Of a stretch of 64,000 nt of DNA, positions 39,275 to 52,200 are shown one piece after another. Under the pieces are notes generated by a model that did no database searches, was not told the origin of the DNA, and saw only the letters and a list, made by a program, of their open reading frames with translations. Position 1 is the stretch's first letter, and every line of letters starts with the position of its first letter. The position numbers and the translations under genes are program-made. This DNA is from Mansonella perstans (Eukaryota; Nematoda; Chromadorea; Rhabditida; Onchocercidae). The stretch is taken from assembly GCA_037074765.1 (NCBI GenBank), contig JBAMDO010000225.1, positions 1 through 64,000 of the forward strand. Direction: 5' to 3'.

Positions 39275-39610
39275 GAACGGTAAACAATGTTTGATAAGCC
39301 ATTCATTCATACTATTTATCATTTTACTATTAATCGATTATTAACTGTGCCATTAGTAGATGAAAACAAAATATGTACGGCATTCATCATTTTACAAATA
39401 ATTTAATTAATTAATGTTATTTTCAAATTTCGAATTATTTCTAGAGAATAAAATTAAAATAATCTTTCTCTCTTAACAAAAAAGGAAAGAAGAAAACAAC
39501 AGAAAATTTTTATTTTTTTGTTGCTTAAAAAATTTTCCAACAATTTAACAAGAAAATATAAAAAACGAAATTACGAAAAATTTGAAAAAACTTTTTTGTT
39601 TGATTTCTAT
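37788..39610. other. Intergenic DNA
   Basis: Convergent 3' flanks of the UQCC5-like gene and the large scaffold gene. It contains an (AT)n run at 38729-38744 and a 30-base T run at about 39241-39271. No gene is supported. Confidence 0.5.
38289..38294 (+). terminator. Possible poly(A) signal of the UQCC5-like gene
   Basis: AATAAA about 500 bases after the stop at 37787, in the transcribed orientation; a nearer canonical signal was not seen. Confidence 0.35.
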
Positions 39611-42600
39611 TTAAATAATATTAGAAGGCGCGCATAATTGTTGCAATTGCATTTGTCGTTGCTTTGTAGCCAATTTTTCATGATGTTCATCAAATTCCAC
39701 TGGCATTAATGGAAGATTTCCTGAAATTCAATTTCAAATATTTAAATATCTCTTAAAAAAAATGAATCACCTTACATGAATAAAAATAGGGAAAAAACTT
39801 GAAAAATTAAATTAAATTAAAAAAGTTTTTGTAATTATTGCAATATATAAATAATTAAAACATCATTGCAATTAATTTACTTAATCATCAAATGAATTCA
39901 TCTGACTATGTTTTATTCTTAATTTATCACTTTGTTACTGTTATCATTGTGAAACTATAAATCCATCGAATTGTCCTCTAGAATTAATTTACAGGGCTAT
40001 CACTTCTAGAATCATCTAGAATTAGCTTACAGGATATTTCTTGCTAGTAATTTTTGATATAAAATATCAAAAATCAAATTTTAATCTTTAGTTTTTTTAT
40101 TGAAAAGTACTTTAATCTATTAGAATGAATGCAAAAATTATTTTTCATCAATTTAATGAAATAAATTGAGTGCAAACTAACTTTTTAATAATGAGTGCGG
40201 TCAATTATCACTTTAGTAATTAATTCGATTCTTTTATCTATCGAAAAAGAAATGAAAAAATGGCAGGATGAAATTTAATTAAATTAACAAATAACTTTAA
40301 CCAAAATTACTAGCTCACAAAAGCATTGCAGCATATTTGAGTGTTTTTTGTAAAATTCCATAATTAAATTTCAATTAAATAAATTTTAATTGAACTTATT
40401 TCAATGTGTCATTATTGTATTGCTGTGAGAAAAAACTTTTCAGAAGATTTCATCAAATAATATTTCATTGTTCAAATTTGAATAAACTCAAATTAGTTTT
40501 TGCGAGAAACTTTATTCACACATCTTTGTCATTTATCGCTTAATATTTTTACAAATAAAAACACAAGTGGAAAGATATTTAAAAAAGAAGAAGAATTCAA
40601 ATAGATTAAAATTTATTTCAAAATGCTAAAATTAGACTCTTTCATCCCTAAAATTTTCACTCCATTATCTCTGAGGATTAAAGAGAAAAAATTTTTGATG
40701 TATGAAATGAAATGCAAAACAAAAAAGTCTGCCATATGTTCGTCATTTGTCATAGTGAATGACATCTGCTGCTGATTATATTTTTGCGCCACTAATTTGC
40801 TTTAAGTATCATTTGGCCAAGGAGAAAAAAAAGTGTTTTTACTCTTCCAATAAATCATTTTCTTTCAAATCTTTGTTAAAACAAAATATAAGAAAAACAA
40901 AAATGACATGAAAAGCAAAGGATACTTTTCTTTGATGGTTAATTTAATTAATTAATATTTTTCTGAAAAATGAAAAGCAAGCAAGAAAGAGAGATAGACG
41001 GAGAGAGGAAGAAAGAAGAATGATAAGAATGAAAATGAGGGAAAAAAACTTTTATAAATTCTTTTGCTTTTATCTTTTTATCAAATTATTAATTTTTCGA
41101 CAAATTTTTGTTAATTTCATAAAATTATTTGATTTCTTAATTTGCATAGTAATGGAAACTTTTGCTGAAATAAAAATTTTTTTTAATAGAATGTTTGAAA
41201 TGAATTACTATTTATGATAAGAATTGATTAATCATTAAGAAAATATTAAGTATTATGGCATTTATATAATATTAAACTAACGAATGTATTGAAAAGTCAA
41301 AATTTTGCTATAGGACCAGATGTAATACTTTTAAAATTTTTATTATTTAATTGACTTAGCCAAGTCTGTAAACTAGCCAGGATTTGGTGAGACACTTCCA
41401 ATTGCTCGACGTTGCATTTGTTGTATCTCAGTTGTTGTATAACGATTTCGAACATCAGTAGATGAATGACGTTCCGGTGGTTTTGGTGGATCATTGCGGA
41501 CGTTTGAAAGTGACCGCATTGAACTAGGTGATTTTGATTTAGAACGCATATCATGTTGTACTGTATTTGTAAGTTCATCTAAGATTGTATCCAGAACATT
41601 CGCATCGGCACTTCTTTTTGAATTGCCTTTAAAAAAAAGTGAGTTTAATCATTTACATCAATAAATTATTAAATTAAATAAGTATTTTAATTACCAAATT
41701 CATTCACGAACTTTTTCTTTCATCCTCCATTATAATTATCAAATAATTCAATGAAAGAATGTAAAAACAAAAGTTAAAAATTATTTGTGTAACAGAAAAA
41801 AAAATTAATGTCTTTTTAATCAATACATTAATGAATTCAATCATTTACATTTTTTAAATTATATTCTAATTATCAATTCATTTACAAACTTTTTCCAATA
41901 AAAAGGAATGGAAAAAAATTTCAAAATTTATTAAAATAAATTTTGAATTTTCTCTTTATTTTTTGGAATATTTAAGTTTATGGAGACAGGAAAACAAAAC
42001 AAGTAGCCTAAAAAATTGATTGCATAAACAAAAACATTTCATACATTAAATACGAAAAGAAAGAATTCGAAATAGGTACCTTCATAATAAATTGGCCGTG
42101 GTGGCACTATTGGTGGTATCTTCTGGTCAGTGATTTTTTCATCAGTCATTTGTTGTTGTTGTTGTTGCCTACCACCTGTTGTTCTACGATCATTCTTCAT
42201 TTGATCATTTTGCATAAATTTATTGGAATGATGAATTGTTGCATAATCATTCTCGTTTAGTGTAAACAATGTTCTATTGTTATTCTTTTCAGTTTTTAAT
42301 CCGTTTAAACTTGGATCTTGAACCATTGCTAATTTTTTCATTGTCACCATCATATTTGCCAGTGTTTTGCAACGTCGTAAGCATTGATCAATTTGTGTTG
42401 TTTCATCTTTGATAAATTTTTCCTCACAGAGAATTCTTTCCATATTGCTCTTAATTTCCTTTTGTAATTCATATTGTATTACTGGAAATTCTGCTAAAAA
42501 TAAAAAAAAATTAAAAATTTTTTTTCTATCATTTTATTAAATTAACTAATAAATTTTTGGGAGAAAACAAAACAAACAATACTGAATGGACAAACTTTTT

Positions 42601-43172
42601 AGATTTGCTGCATTGCGACCAATTCTCGTAAGCGTTTCCGTAAACATTTCCACTTCACTCATGCGTAGTTTTCGATTTGTATTTAAAACCAAATGTCTCA
42701 CTTCTTCAACATTCTCTTCAAACATTCTGCAATTGTGACAACATTATATTATGATTATTAGAAATGGTTGAGACGAATAATTAAAGTTTTTACTGCTGGC
42801 ATTCATACTTTCATAATAATTATCTTATCGATTAGCATGAACGATAAAATAAATTTGATCCTGTCATTCCATCATATGTTACACAGTTATGATATCATAT
42901 TATACAGACACACATTTCACATATTTAAATGACAATTTTTTTTGAATGTCAAATCAACAATAATGTCCGTTATAATAATAATAATAATAATGGTGATAAC
43001 ATGAATATGTTGATGATATCACAACGACTTTTATCTTCCCGCTATTTCTATCTTGATAACTATCATTACTATTATTATTATACTACTATTACTATTACTA
43101 TTACTGTTGCTATTACTATTACTATTATTATTACTATTATTGTTATTATTATTATTATCATTAACATTGTCG

Positions 43173-43228
<56 letters not shown>

Positions 43229-46200
43229 TATTATTATTTTTACTAATATTTCACTAATGAGAAGAATAATTATTCAAAATCCCATTGAACAAAATTTACT
43301 TAAGAGTTTTATTTCACTAAGTATTTTTATTTTTTTTTATTTCAAAAAATCCGCTAAATTTTTATTTCTGAACAAATTTAAATTCTGTCAATCAATTTGC
43401 ATGTCTTTCCTTTGAAAGAAAAAGCTTGAAATAAATGTCAATAAATTTACTGCAATGATTTTTGAAGATTGGCAATTTGATTGATATGTTGAGATTTAAG
43501 CGTGTCAGTAGCGTGTGCCGCCTGTAAATGATGTGATGTGGAGCCTAGACGATTCGCAACGTGTTGATGAATTCGATCAAATGCATCACGTAAAATATCA
43601 CGTGATGTTTGCATATTCATCTGTAATGTAAGTTTTAAAAACAATTATCATAACTGATTTGTTAAAATGATTCAAAAATAAAATTGAACAATAACTTAAG
43701 AGAAAAATCAAATTATTGATTGATTGACTGATTTTTTTTTTCAATTCTTTTATTATTCCCAAATAAAAAATGAAATACAAGTGCTATATGCCGAATTTGT
43801 TTCAATTGATTTTTCGTTTCAATTATATGTCGTTTAAATTTTAAAATTTGTTGCTGCGTGTCACCACTCAAAAATATCGGATCGATCAATGGTGGATCAA
43901 TGCTTGTTACACTGCTTTCCGATGCAATTGATGTTACTGTAATTTTTTTAAAAATCAATAATATCAAATCATTTTAAAATATTACTGCAAAAAGAGGAAA
44001 AGAATCAGTGAGAAAAATAATAATTATATAAATTAATTAAAATTAAAAATTTTAACAATATGAAGATATGCCTGTAATATATTCAATGCAAAATTAATTA
44101 ACCGATGATAATGATAATGATAACGATTATAATAATGGTATAACAATAATAATACTAATATTGATGATAACAATGATTATTATGAAACCATCTGGATGAA
44201 GTGCTAAGATTTGTTTTCGTAATTCTTCCATATCCCGTTGGCTCGTTTCACTCATTCCTTTGCTTATCAATGCTGAATGCACCAAAGATGACAAGCCTGC
44301 TAGTTGACGTTCCATCGTTTCTACACGAAATCTGAATACACGAAATACACAGTTTATCAATTTTGATATTTGAGAAAGAAAATAAAAGATAATTAAAAAA
44401 ATTAAGAAGAAAGTTACAAATTTAAAAAAAAAAAAACAATCAGTACAATTGATGAATTTAATAATAATGCTTATTTTATTAAAATAAAAAACAAATTTTT
44501 CGACTAAAAATAATTTAAAAATAAATTTGATATTTTAAAATTTCATTTCTTCATAATTGCTATCCAATACATTTTATTCTTGCTACACCATTTTGCAATT
44601 TTATTCCTTTGACAAATAATATTATTTTATCCCCACTTCAAAGAATAATTCCTCTTTTCAACTAATACATCTTTTCTAGCCCACTTCACTTCCACATTGT
44701 ACCAATTACATGGTCCTTCGTTCAGTTAATTGGTACCGTTGCTTTTATTAACACAATTAATTTTCACCAAATGAAGTAGCTTGTTGAGAAGAGAGGCAGT
44801 TGAATTGAAATGAGAAAGAAAACATTCATTATGATTTTTTATTTACTATAATTTAATCGAATAAAACTGGATTCTTTTTCTTTTTATTGTTATAAAGCAC
44901 CGTTCAATTGTTTTTGGGTGGGAAATTCCGGTTTTCAATATATATACATATATATCAATGCGATAATTACTATTTCATTTTTTTCAAAAAAAGAAGAACC
45001 GGACCAACGGAAACTTTTTTTACCCAGAAAGAAAGAAAGAAAATGGGCCTGAAATTAAATTTTTTTTTTTTTAATCCTCTTTTCGTTGTTTCAAATTGTA
45101 AGTTAAAAATACTTTAATAAATTTCCAACCAAATGCTAACGCTTAATTATAAATTAACTGCTTAATTAACCAATTAGAAATAATATTCAAGCATATGATT
45201 ATTATCACAGAAGATAAAATATAATAACATGCCATAAATTTTTAATAATTTTCCAAATTTCATCTTTTGAATTAGCATTGTTAAAATTTACAAATTAAGA
45301 ATATACAATGTTGATATTATTGTTTCAAAATTTTTCATTTGATAAAAAAAACTTTAATATATATAGTTTGAACTGTACACTTATTTTCTTAGAACTTATA
45401 TACTAAAGTTTTTTTTTTCTTTAAATTTGTGAAAGTAACTTAATTTGATGAAATGAATTTGTTTAAATCAACTAACCTTGCTTCTTTATCAATTATTGGC
45501 GTCACTGATCCAGAACGTTCCTGACTACTTGTATCACTGGCATATGGATCACAGAAAGGATCAAAACGTTGTGATATTGGAGATCTAAATGTGAAATAAC
45601 ACTTGACGAATAAGATGAAATTTTAGTATCAAATTTCAGCAACATTATAGTGTGATCTGCATTTGGTTTTATGTTAGGAATTTATATCGTAAATCAGTTG
45701 TACAGTAAAAAAACGATAACAGAATAATTCATCCTCAAGTACATGTACAGTGCATAAACTTCCGATGGATACTGTAAGAATATTAAAAAATTAAAAAAAA
45801 ATATTACATTAAATCAATTGAAATTCAACAAAAAAAAAAAACTATTTAAACAATCAGTTATTAAATTTCAGTTGTAAAAAGAAAAAACAAATAAAATTTA
45901 GACAAACATTTGTAATAACCTATTTAAAGATTAGTTACCCTTTATTTATTGAATGAACAAATATGTTCATGTGTACAGGTCATTAAATTTCAAAATATAC
46001 TTAAAGTTTATTGATTAAACTATTTTTTTGCCGACAAACTAGCATCAAAAAATTAACGTTTGCTTTCTGTTAATTTAATAATTTCTTGCGAAGTAATAAT
46101 TATTTGACTAAAAAAAAAAATCAGTACTTGACTTATTAAATTGATAGACACATACAAATATATTAATTAAATCCTAATTAATACAAATACATTAATCAGA

Positions 46201-49200
46201 AACAGTGAAATATTCTAAAAAAATTTGCACAGTTCATTAATAAATGCAAAATTTATTAGTTTTATCAGCAAATTTAATTGCTATTTGAATAGCTCTTACT
46301 TGATTGATCTGATTGTACCCTTACTGGAAAGCATTCGACTATCTAAAGCACTTGCTGGTCGATAACGATGTGCCGGCATACGATTCCGATAATCTATCAG
46401 GTCAATTTCCGATTCGCTCAAATAATCGAGCGATGAGTGATTAGTGATAAAACGATTCGATATTTGCGTTCTCTGATATCCACTTGATTGTTCGCGTAAT
46501 TTCAACACTGTTTGATCTTTAATATCTCTAAACAAAAAATAAACTGATTAATTGTTGGAGTTTTTTAAACGATTTCAATCTTTTAAACTAACAATCAATT
46601 GATCGATTTTTTTTTATAATTTAAAAGAATTTTTTCAGAGAATGCATAGTTTTCAACTTTAACCAGTTATACTTTTCTCCTCATTCACTATTACATATTA
46701 ATGTAAGTTATCACATAAAGGCGAAACTATCTTTACTAGCTGCCGCATATCAGCGATATTACCTATGCTAGCTGTTGCATATCAGAAATGATTAGTGTTT
46801 AACTAATCAAAGGGCTCAAATTTTTTTATTCGAAAATGAAGTGATTCCGAATTTGAAATTAAAGAATGGAAAAACTCTAAATTTCCAGAAATTTAATCAA
46901 TTTGCAGTTAAAATAACAAGATCTTAAATTTTAGCTCAAATAATCAAAAATTTTTCAAAATGATTAAATTAATTGAATAATACAGCAAAAAGAGCAGAGA
47001 TACTAGAAATGTAAACGATACTTCATGGCGCTTTACTAAGACAGCGTTCGGTGCTTTGCATACATAAATGTTTACAGATGTATTTATTTTGTTATGACTA
47101 AGCAAATTTTGTTCAGTTATTTTTTCAAAAAAAAAGTAGATGAAAAAAGTTTACAGAAAATTTGAAATTTTAAATGAATTATAATTAATCAAATATTGAT
47201 TAAAAATTGCTAAAATCATTGTTGAAAGTTACAGAAAGTTTTGACAATAGTTTCATTGTCAAATAAATTTTTCGTCTTCTTACATTCTTACATTCATTGG
47301 CATTTACATCTGCTTATTTTATAAATGAAGCAAATTTGAAATTTTTTAAATTTCATTTTTCAAAATTAAGGTTTTTTTTTCATTAAATTTCCGCAATAAA
47401 CTTTTTTCTGTCAATTCACATTTTGTATGTAAATTTTAGCATTCATTCAACAGGTCAATTTTTTTCATTTAATTGAAATTTTTAGTTCTTTTTGCTCTTT
47501 TATTTTTCAGCGTGAAGAAAAACCTTTACACTTATTAATGCTTATCAGTCAGGTAATGCTCACTGAGACTAATTAAATTTAAATATGCAAATCAATTAAT
47601 TTAAATCTAAATTATAATTACAGCAAAAGATTATTAATAACCTATCAAAAAAAAGCGAAATTTATGAAATTCTACAAAATAATTCATAAGTTTAGCAAAA
47701 TTTCATATTTACATAATTTACAAAAAAAAAGTTGCAGTTTCCATTAATTAAATGTAAATTTTGAAAAATGAAAAATGAAATTATGAAACTTTTTGGATAA
47801 GTAATGAGAAAAAATAATATTATAAAATAAGAAAAAAATTTGCTTAATAATTTCAATGTTTAAATAATCAAATGAAGAGATTAAAAAATTTGATTAAACA
47901 TTTTAATTGAATGAAATGATTGATTTTATTAATTGTAATTAAGCAATGACAATTACCTGAGATCATCAAGCTCGTAAAAAAGTTGTCCTTTTGATGGTTC
48001 TTGAATGTAAATCTTTACGTATGGTAAACTAAGATATTGTGATGTTAGTTGTGGAAATGATCGTAGAAATAACGCCCGTATAGTATCAAGGCTACGTATA
48101 GATTGCGGTAATAAGGCACGTTTAACTTCATCGTTTAATTCAAGGTATATTGCACCTGAAATGGTTGCAAAAATTTTTACTGAATAATTTTGTTTTTTGA
48201 AAAATTAAAAACTTAGGATTTAAAAATATGACAATTACTTTCAAAATATGACCACAATAAACACTAATAATTCCGATCTTTCACGTCTTTCACGATCAGT
48301 CACAATTATTCTGTGGCGTTACTTCTTTGCGTTACTTTCATTGCGTTGACGCAATATCTTGTAAGGTAACATTATCTACCAACTACTGTAGCATCTATTC
48401 AATGACGTGATTTTCTTGCGCAATTATCGTATATCTTATTACGTAATGCAACTTTTTCTCATAGTTACTGTATCTTGTGGCGTAAATTTGTCTTTCTTCT
48501 GATCAGAGTTACTTGTATATTTTGTAAATTTCTGTCATCTGTCAGTTGTGTAAAGTACATCGCCAATGGCTAAAATTGCAAAAGTAAACTCCGAATAGTT
48601 TAAAGCGGCAATTTTTCCATTCTAATGATGGATTCATTTTATGAGCCGTTTTAAATAGTTTATCAGCCTTCTACAAATGATTAAAATTTGTTTACTGTTT
48701 TTTCCTTTTTTTTCTTTCTTTCTCCTTCTCTCCCATTCTCCCAATTAATCATTCGCTATCTCTCTTTCTGCTGATAACAGAATTAATCAAAATTGCTGAT
48801 AAACTATTTCGGTCACAATACATACTTTAACATTTTGCCAAAAGCATACAAAAAGCTTTTTTCCTTAAATAATTTCGAATAAAAATGAATTAAATAAACA
48901 TATTTGTATCCTAAGCTCATCTAATGATCATTCTCTAATATTATTATTACTACTATCAGTGATCATTGATTATTGAAAGCTATTAGAAAAGATTATAATA
49001 GTGTCATTTTTTGCAAAAAAAAAAAGAAAAAATGAATAAATAAGTAGAAAATCGAGTTTAATTAAAGAATTGAAAATTTGAAAACAAAAAAATGCAAAGT
49101 TCAATGAAATGTTTCATTTTTTTTTACTTAAAAAAACATGCAATTTAATTATTTCATAATTTTTTACATAAATTTTTTTCTAAATTAAATTTTCATATGG

Positions 49201-52200
49201 GAAATTACTTACCAAATGTTTTATTCATAATTAATTGATTGTCTATTATACGAATCTCATTATCGCTTTTCACATCATCATTCACTTGTTGTTGCTGTTG
49301 ATGTTGTTGTTGTTCTTGTTGCTGTCGTTGTTGCTGTTGTTGTTGTTGCTGTTGCTCCAGCTGTTGTTGTTGTAGTTGTTGCTCCAGCTGTTGTTGTTGT
49401 TGTAGTTCTTGTTCCAGCTGTTGTTGTTGTTGTAGTTGTTGCTCCTGTTGTTGTTGTTGTTGTAATAATGATTGTTGCAAGAATTGCTTATCATCTTTTT
49501 GCATTTCATCCTTCATTTCATCTAATTCATCGCATGCTAACGGTGCCTTGATGAAAAAAAGGAAAGTGTTAGAGAAACTATTTCATTAAATTTTCCATGT
49601 TACATTTTTCAAGAATTTTCTATTAATATATTAATTATAGGGAAACAAAATTTTTTTAAAGTTTTCAAAAATTTGTGCAAATATTTTTAACGTCCCTTTA
49701 AATTTAAATTTACGATTTTTTTCTTCCAAAAAAAGTTGAAAGTTTAATTTAAGCAATACAACTTTCATTTCATTATCAATGTACTGCCATCTTTCATTCC
49801 GATTTTTGTTTAATGTTACAAAAGCTATACCTTTTTATCATCAATGTATTTCCAATCCACTGTTCCATCTTGATTCCTTATCAATCCTATAAAATTTCAA
49901 GTTCCTTTTTTTCATTTTTTTTTGAACTTTAACTTTTAAAATTTAATTTATTAAAAAAGTTTCTGCTGTACCTTCTAATTAATAATGTCAATTATTTACC
50001 TGCGGCAAAAATCAACTAACTCCATTTGTTTTTTTTCCTTTAAGTGAAATACTGATCACTTTGCAAATAAAATTTATTGAGAAAATTTAAACTAAACTTA
50101 GGGAGTTCTTTGTTATTAATTATTGACAAAAATATTTTAATTAAATTTTCTCCATCAAAAATCACTTCTTTTCCAATACTTATCTTTTCATCATATTTTA
50201 ATTTTTTGTTATAATGAATTTTATAATGAAAAATATGCATTATCAATGAGGAATCTGAATCAAGAATTCCAATTATTGATATATATGACAAATTTTTGAT
50301 CAATTATTGCATAACCATCGATCACTTGAAAACATTAACCGATTTTTCGCTTTTGTATGTGAGAACTCACCATTAAAGAAATGTGCAAAAAGCTACGGCA
50401 GAAATATTTGAAAAAAAATTGAGAAATTTGAAATTTAAACGAATGAAATTTAAATTTCAATTTAAGGTATGAATAATGAAAAGTTATGATTTCAACTTGT
50501 TCTTTGCTATGCTTAGCGGATTGAAATACATAGGAAAGGATCAATGAAATGAGAAAAGTTAATCGATGGGTATAACATTTGGGAATTTGGAAATAACAAA
50601 ATTTGGAGTTTAGATTCCGATTATCGAACAAATCAGAAAAGTGCCGATTACGTAATGGGATTTTTATTTACAAACAATAAAATATTCCGACAGTCCGATA
50701 TTACAACATTCAATTTCTCCAGCAAACAAAACTGACAATGAATAAAAAAGTTTTAAATCATAAAATTTTGAGAACGAAATAAATGTCTGACAATTCGATC
50801 AAAAATGAAAAAAAGTAAAAAAAATTTCAAATTAAATTTTGAAAATGAAATCAAATTTGAAGTATTATCAATGAATACCATATATAGGAGGAGCAGAAAT
50901 AAGATTATTACATATGAAATTTAAAATGAGTTATTAAATACATGAATTAATCATTCAGATAATCTAATAAGCCAAGTTTATAAATATTTTGTATTGAAAA
51001 AAAGAATTTAATTCTATTCTATTCAACATTCATCAAGCATTCATTATTCATCATTTAATTCATTTCATCATTTCATTCTATGTTCGTTTTTTTTCTTTTT
51101 TAACAACATTCTCTCCGTGTTTGATGATCTCTTCGTTGAAACAAATAATTAATTTTACTTTTTTTCTTAAATTTAACAACAACTTATCAATACAGTAAAA
51201 TATCAATACCAATTGTTACCAGTCATTAAATTAACGCCCAACATTAATTTTTTTTTGTGGTAAAAAAACCTTGCAAGTATACATTTTGTTCGATGATTTA
51301 TTTAATTATTAATAATTGCTTTGGCCTTAATATTATATTTGACTTTACTGCTCAAATATAATACTTTTATGAAGAACTGGAAAATTAATCAGAAAAAGAT
51401 AACTTGAAAAAGCTTATAAACTGCTTGGAAATTTTGAAACTTATTAGGTTGAAACTGACAATGAAATCTGATAATGAAATGCATAAAACATGACATAAGT
51501 TTCAATTTTTAATTACTCCTGCGCGTGACCAATTATTATCATTGATCTAATTATCAGGTCATTTTTTTAAAAAAATTTGAACAAATCAATAATAACAGTA
51601 TAAAATATAATTAAATAATTACCATATTAGCAGTATTTTTCAAAAAGATTCAGACTAAATTAGACGAATGAAATTTAAATTTTAATTTAAGGAGTGAATA
51701 ATGGAAAGTTAAAATTTCAACTTGTTCTTTGCTGTGCCTAGTGGATTGAAATACACGGGAAAGGATCAATGAAATGAGAAAAGTTAATCGATGGGTATAG
51801 CATTCAGGAATTTGAAAATAGCAAAATTTGGAGTTTAGCATTACGATTATCGGATAAATCAGTAAAGTGACGATTACATAATGGGATTTTTATTTATTAG
51901 CAATAAAATATTGTGACAATCGAACAACAAAAAAAATTGACAATGAATAAAAAAAGTTTAAAAATAAAAAAATTCAAATCATAAAATTTTAAGAACGAAA
52001 TAAATGTCTGACAACGAATTCAATCAGAAATGAAAAAAAGTAAAAAAAAATTTCAAATTAAATTTTGGAAATGAAATCAAATTTGAAGTGTTATCAATAA
52101 ATACCATATATAAGAAGAGCAGAAATAAGACTACTATAGCATATGAAATTTAAAATAAATTATTAAATTCATGAGTTAATCATTCAGATAATCTAGTAAG

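Noticed and set aside
41297..41578. A 93-codon minus-strand frame
   Set aside because: Out-of-frame shadow of the scaffold-gene exon 41378-41626, whose true frame joins its neighbours in phase.
42929..43415. Plus-strand frames of poly-Tyr, poly-Ile and poly-Leu
   Set aside because: Translation of the ATT microsatellite in an intron of the minus-strand scaffold gene.
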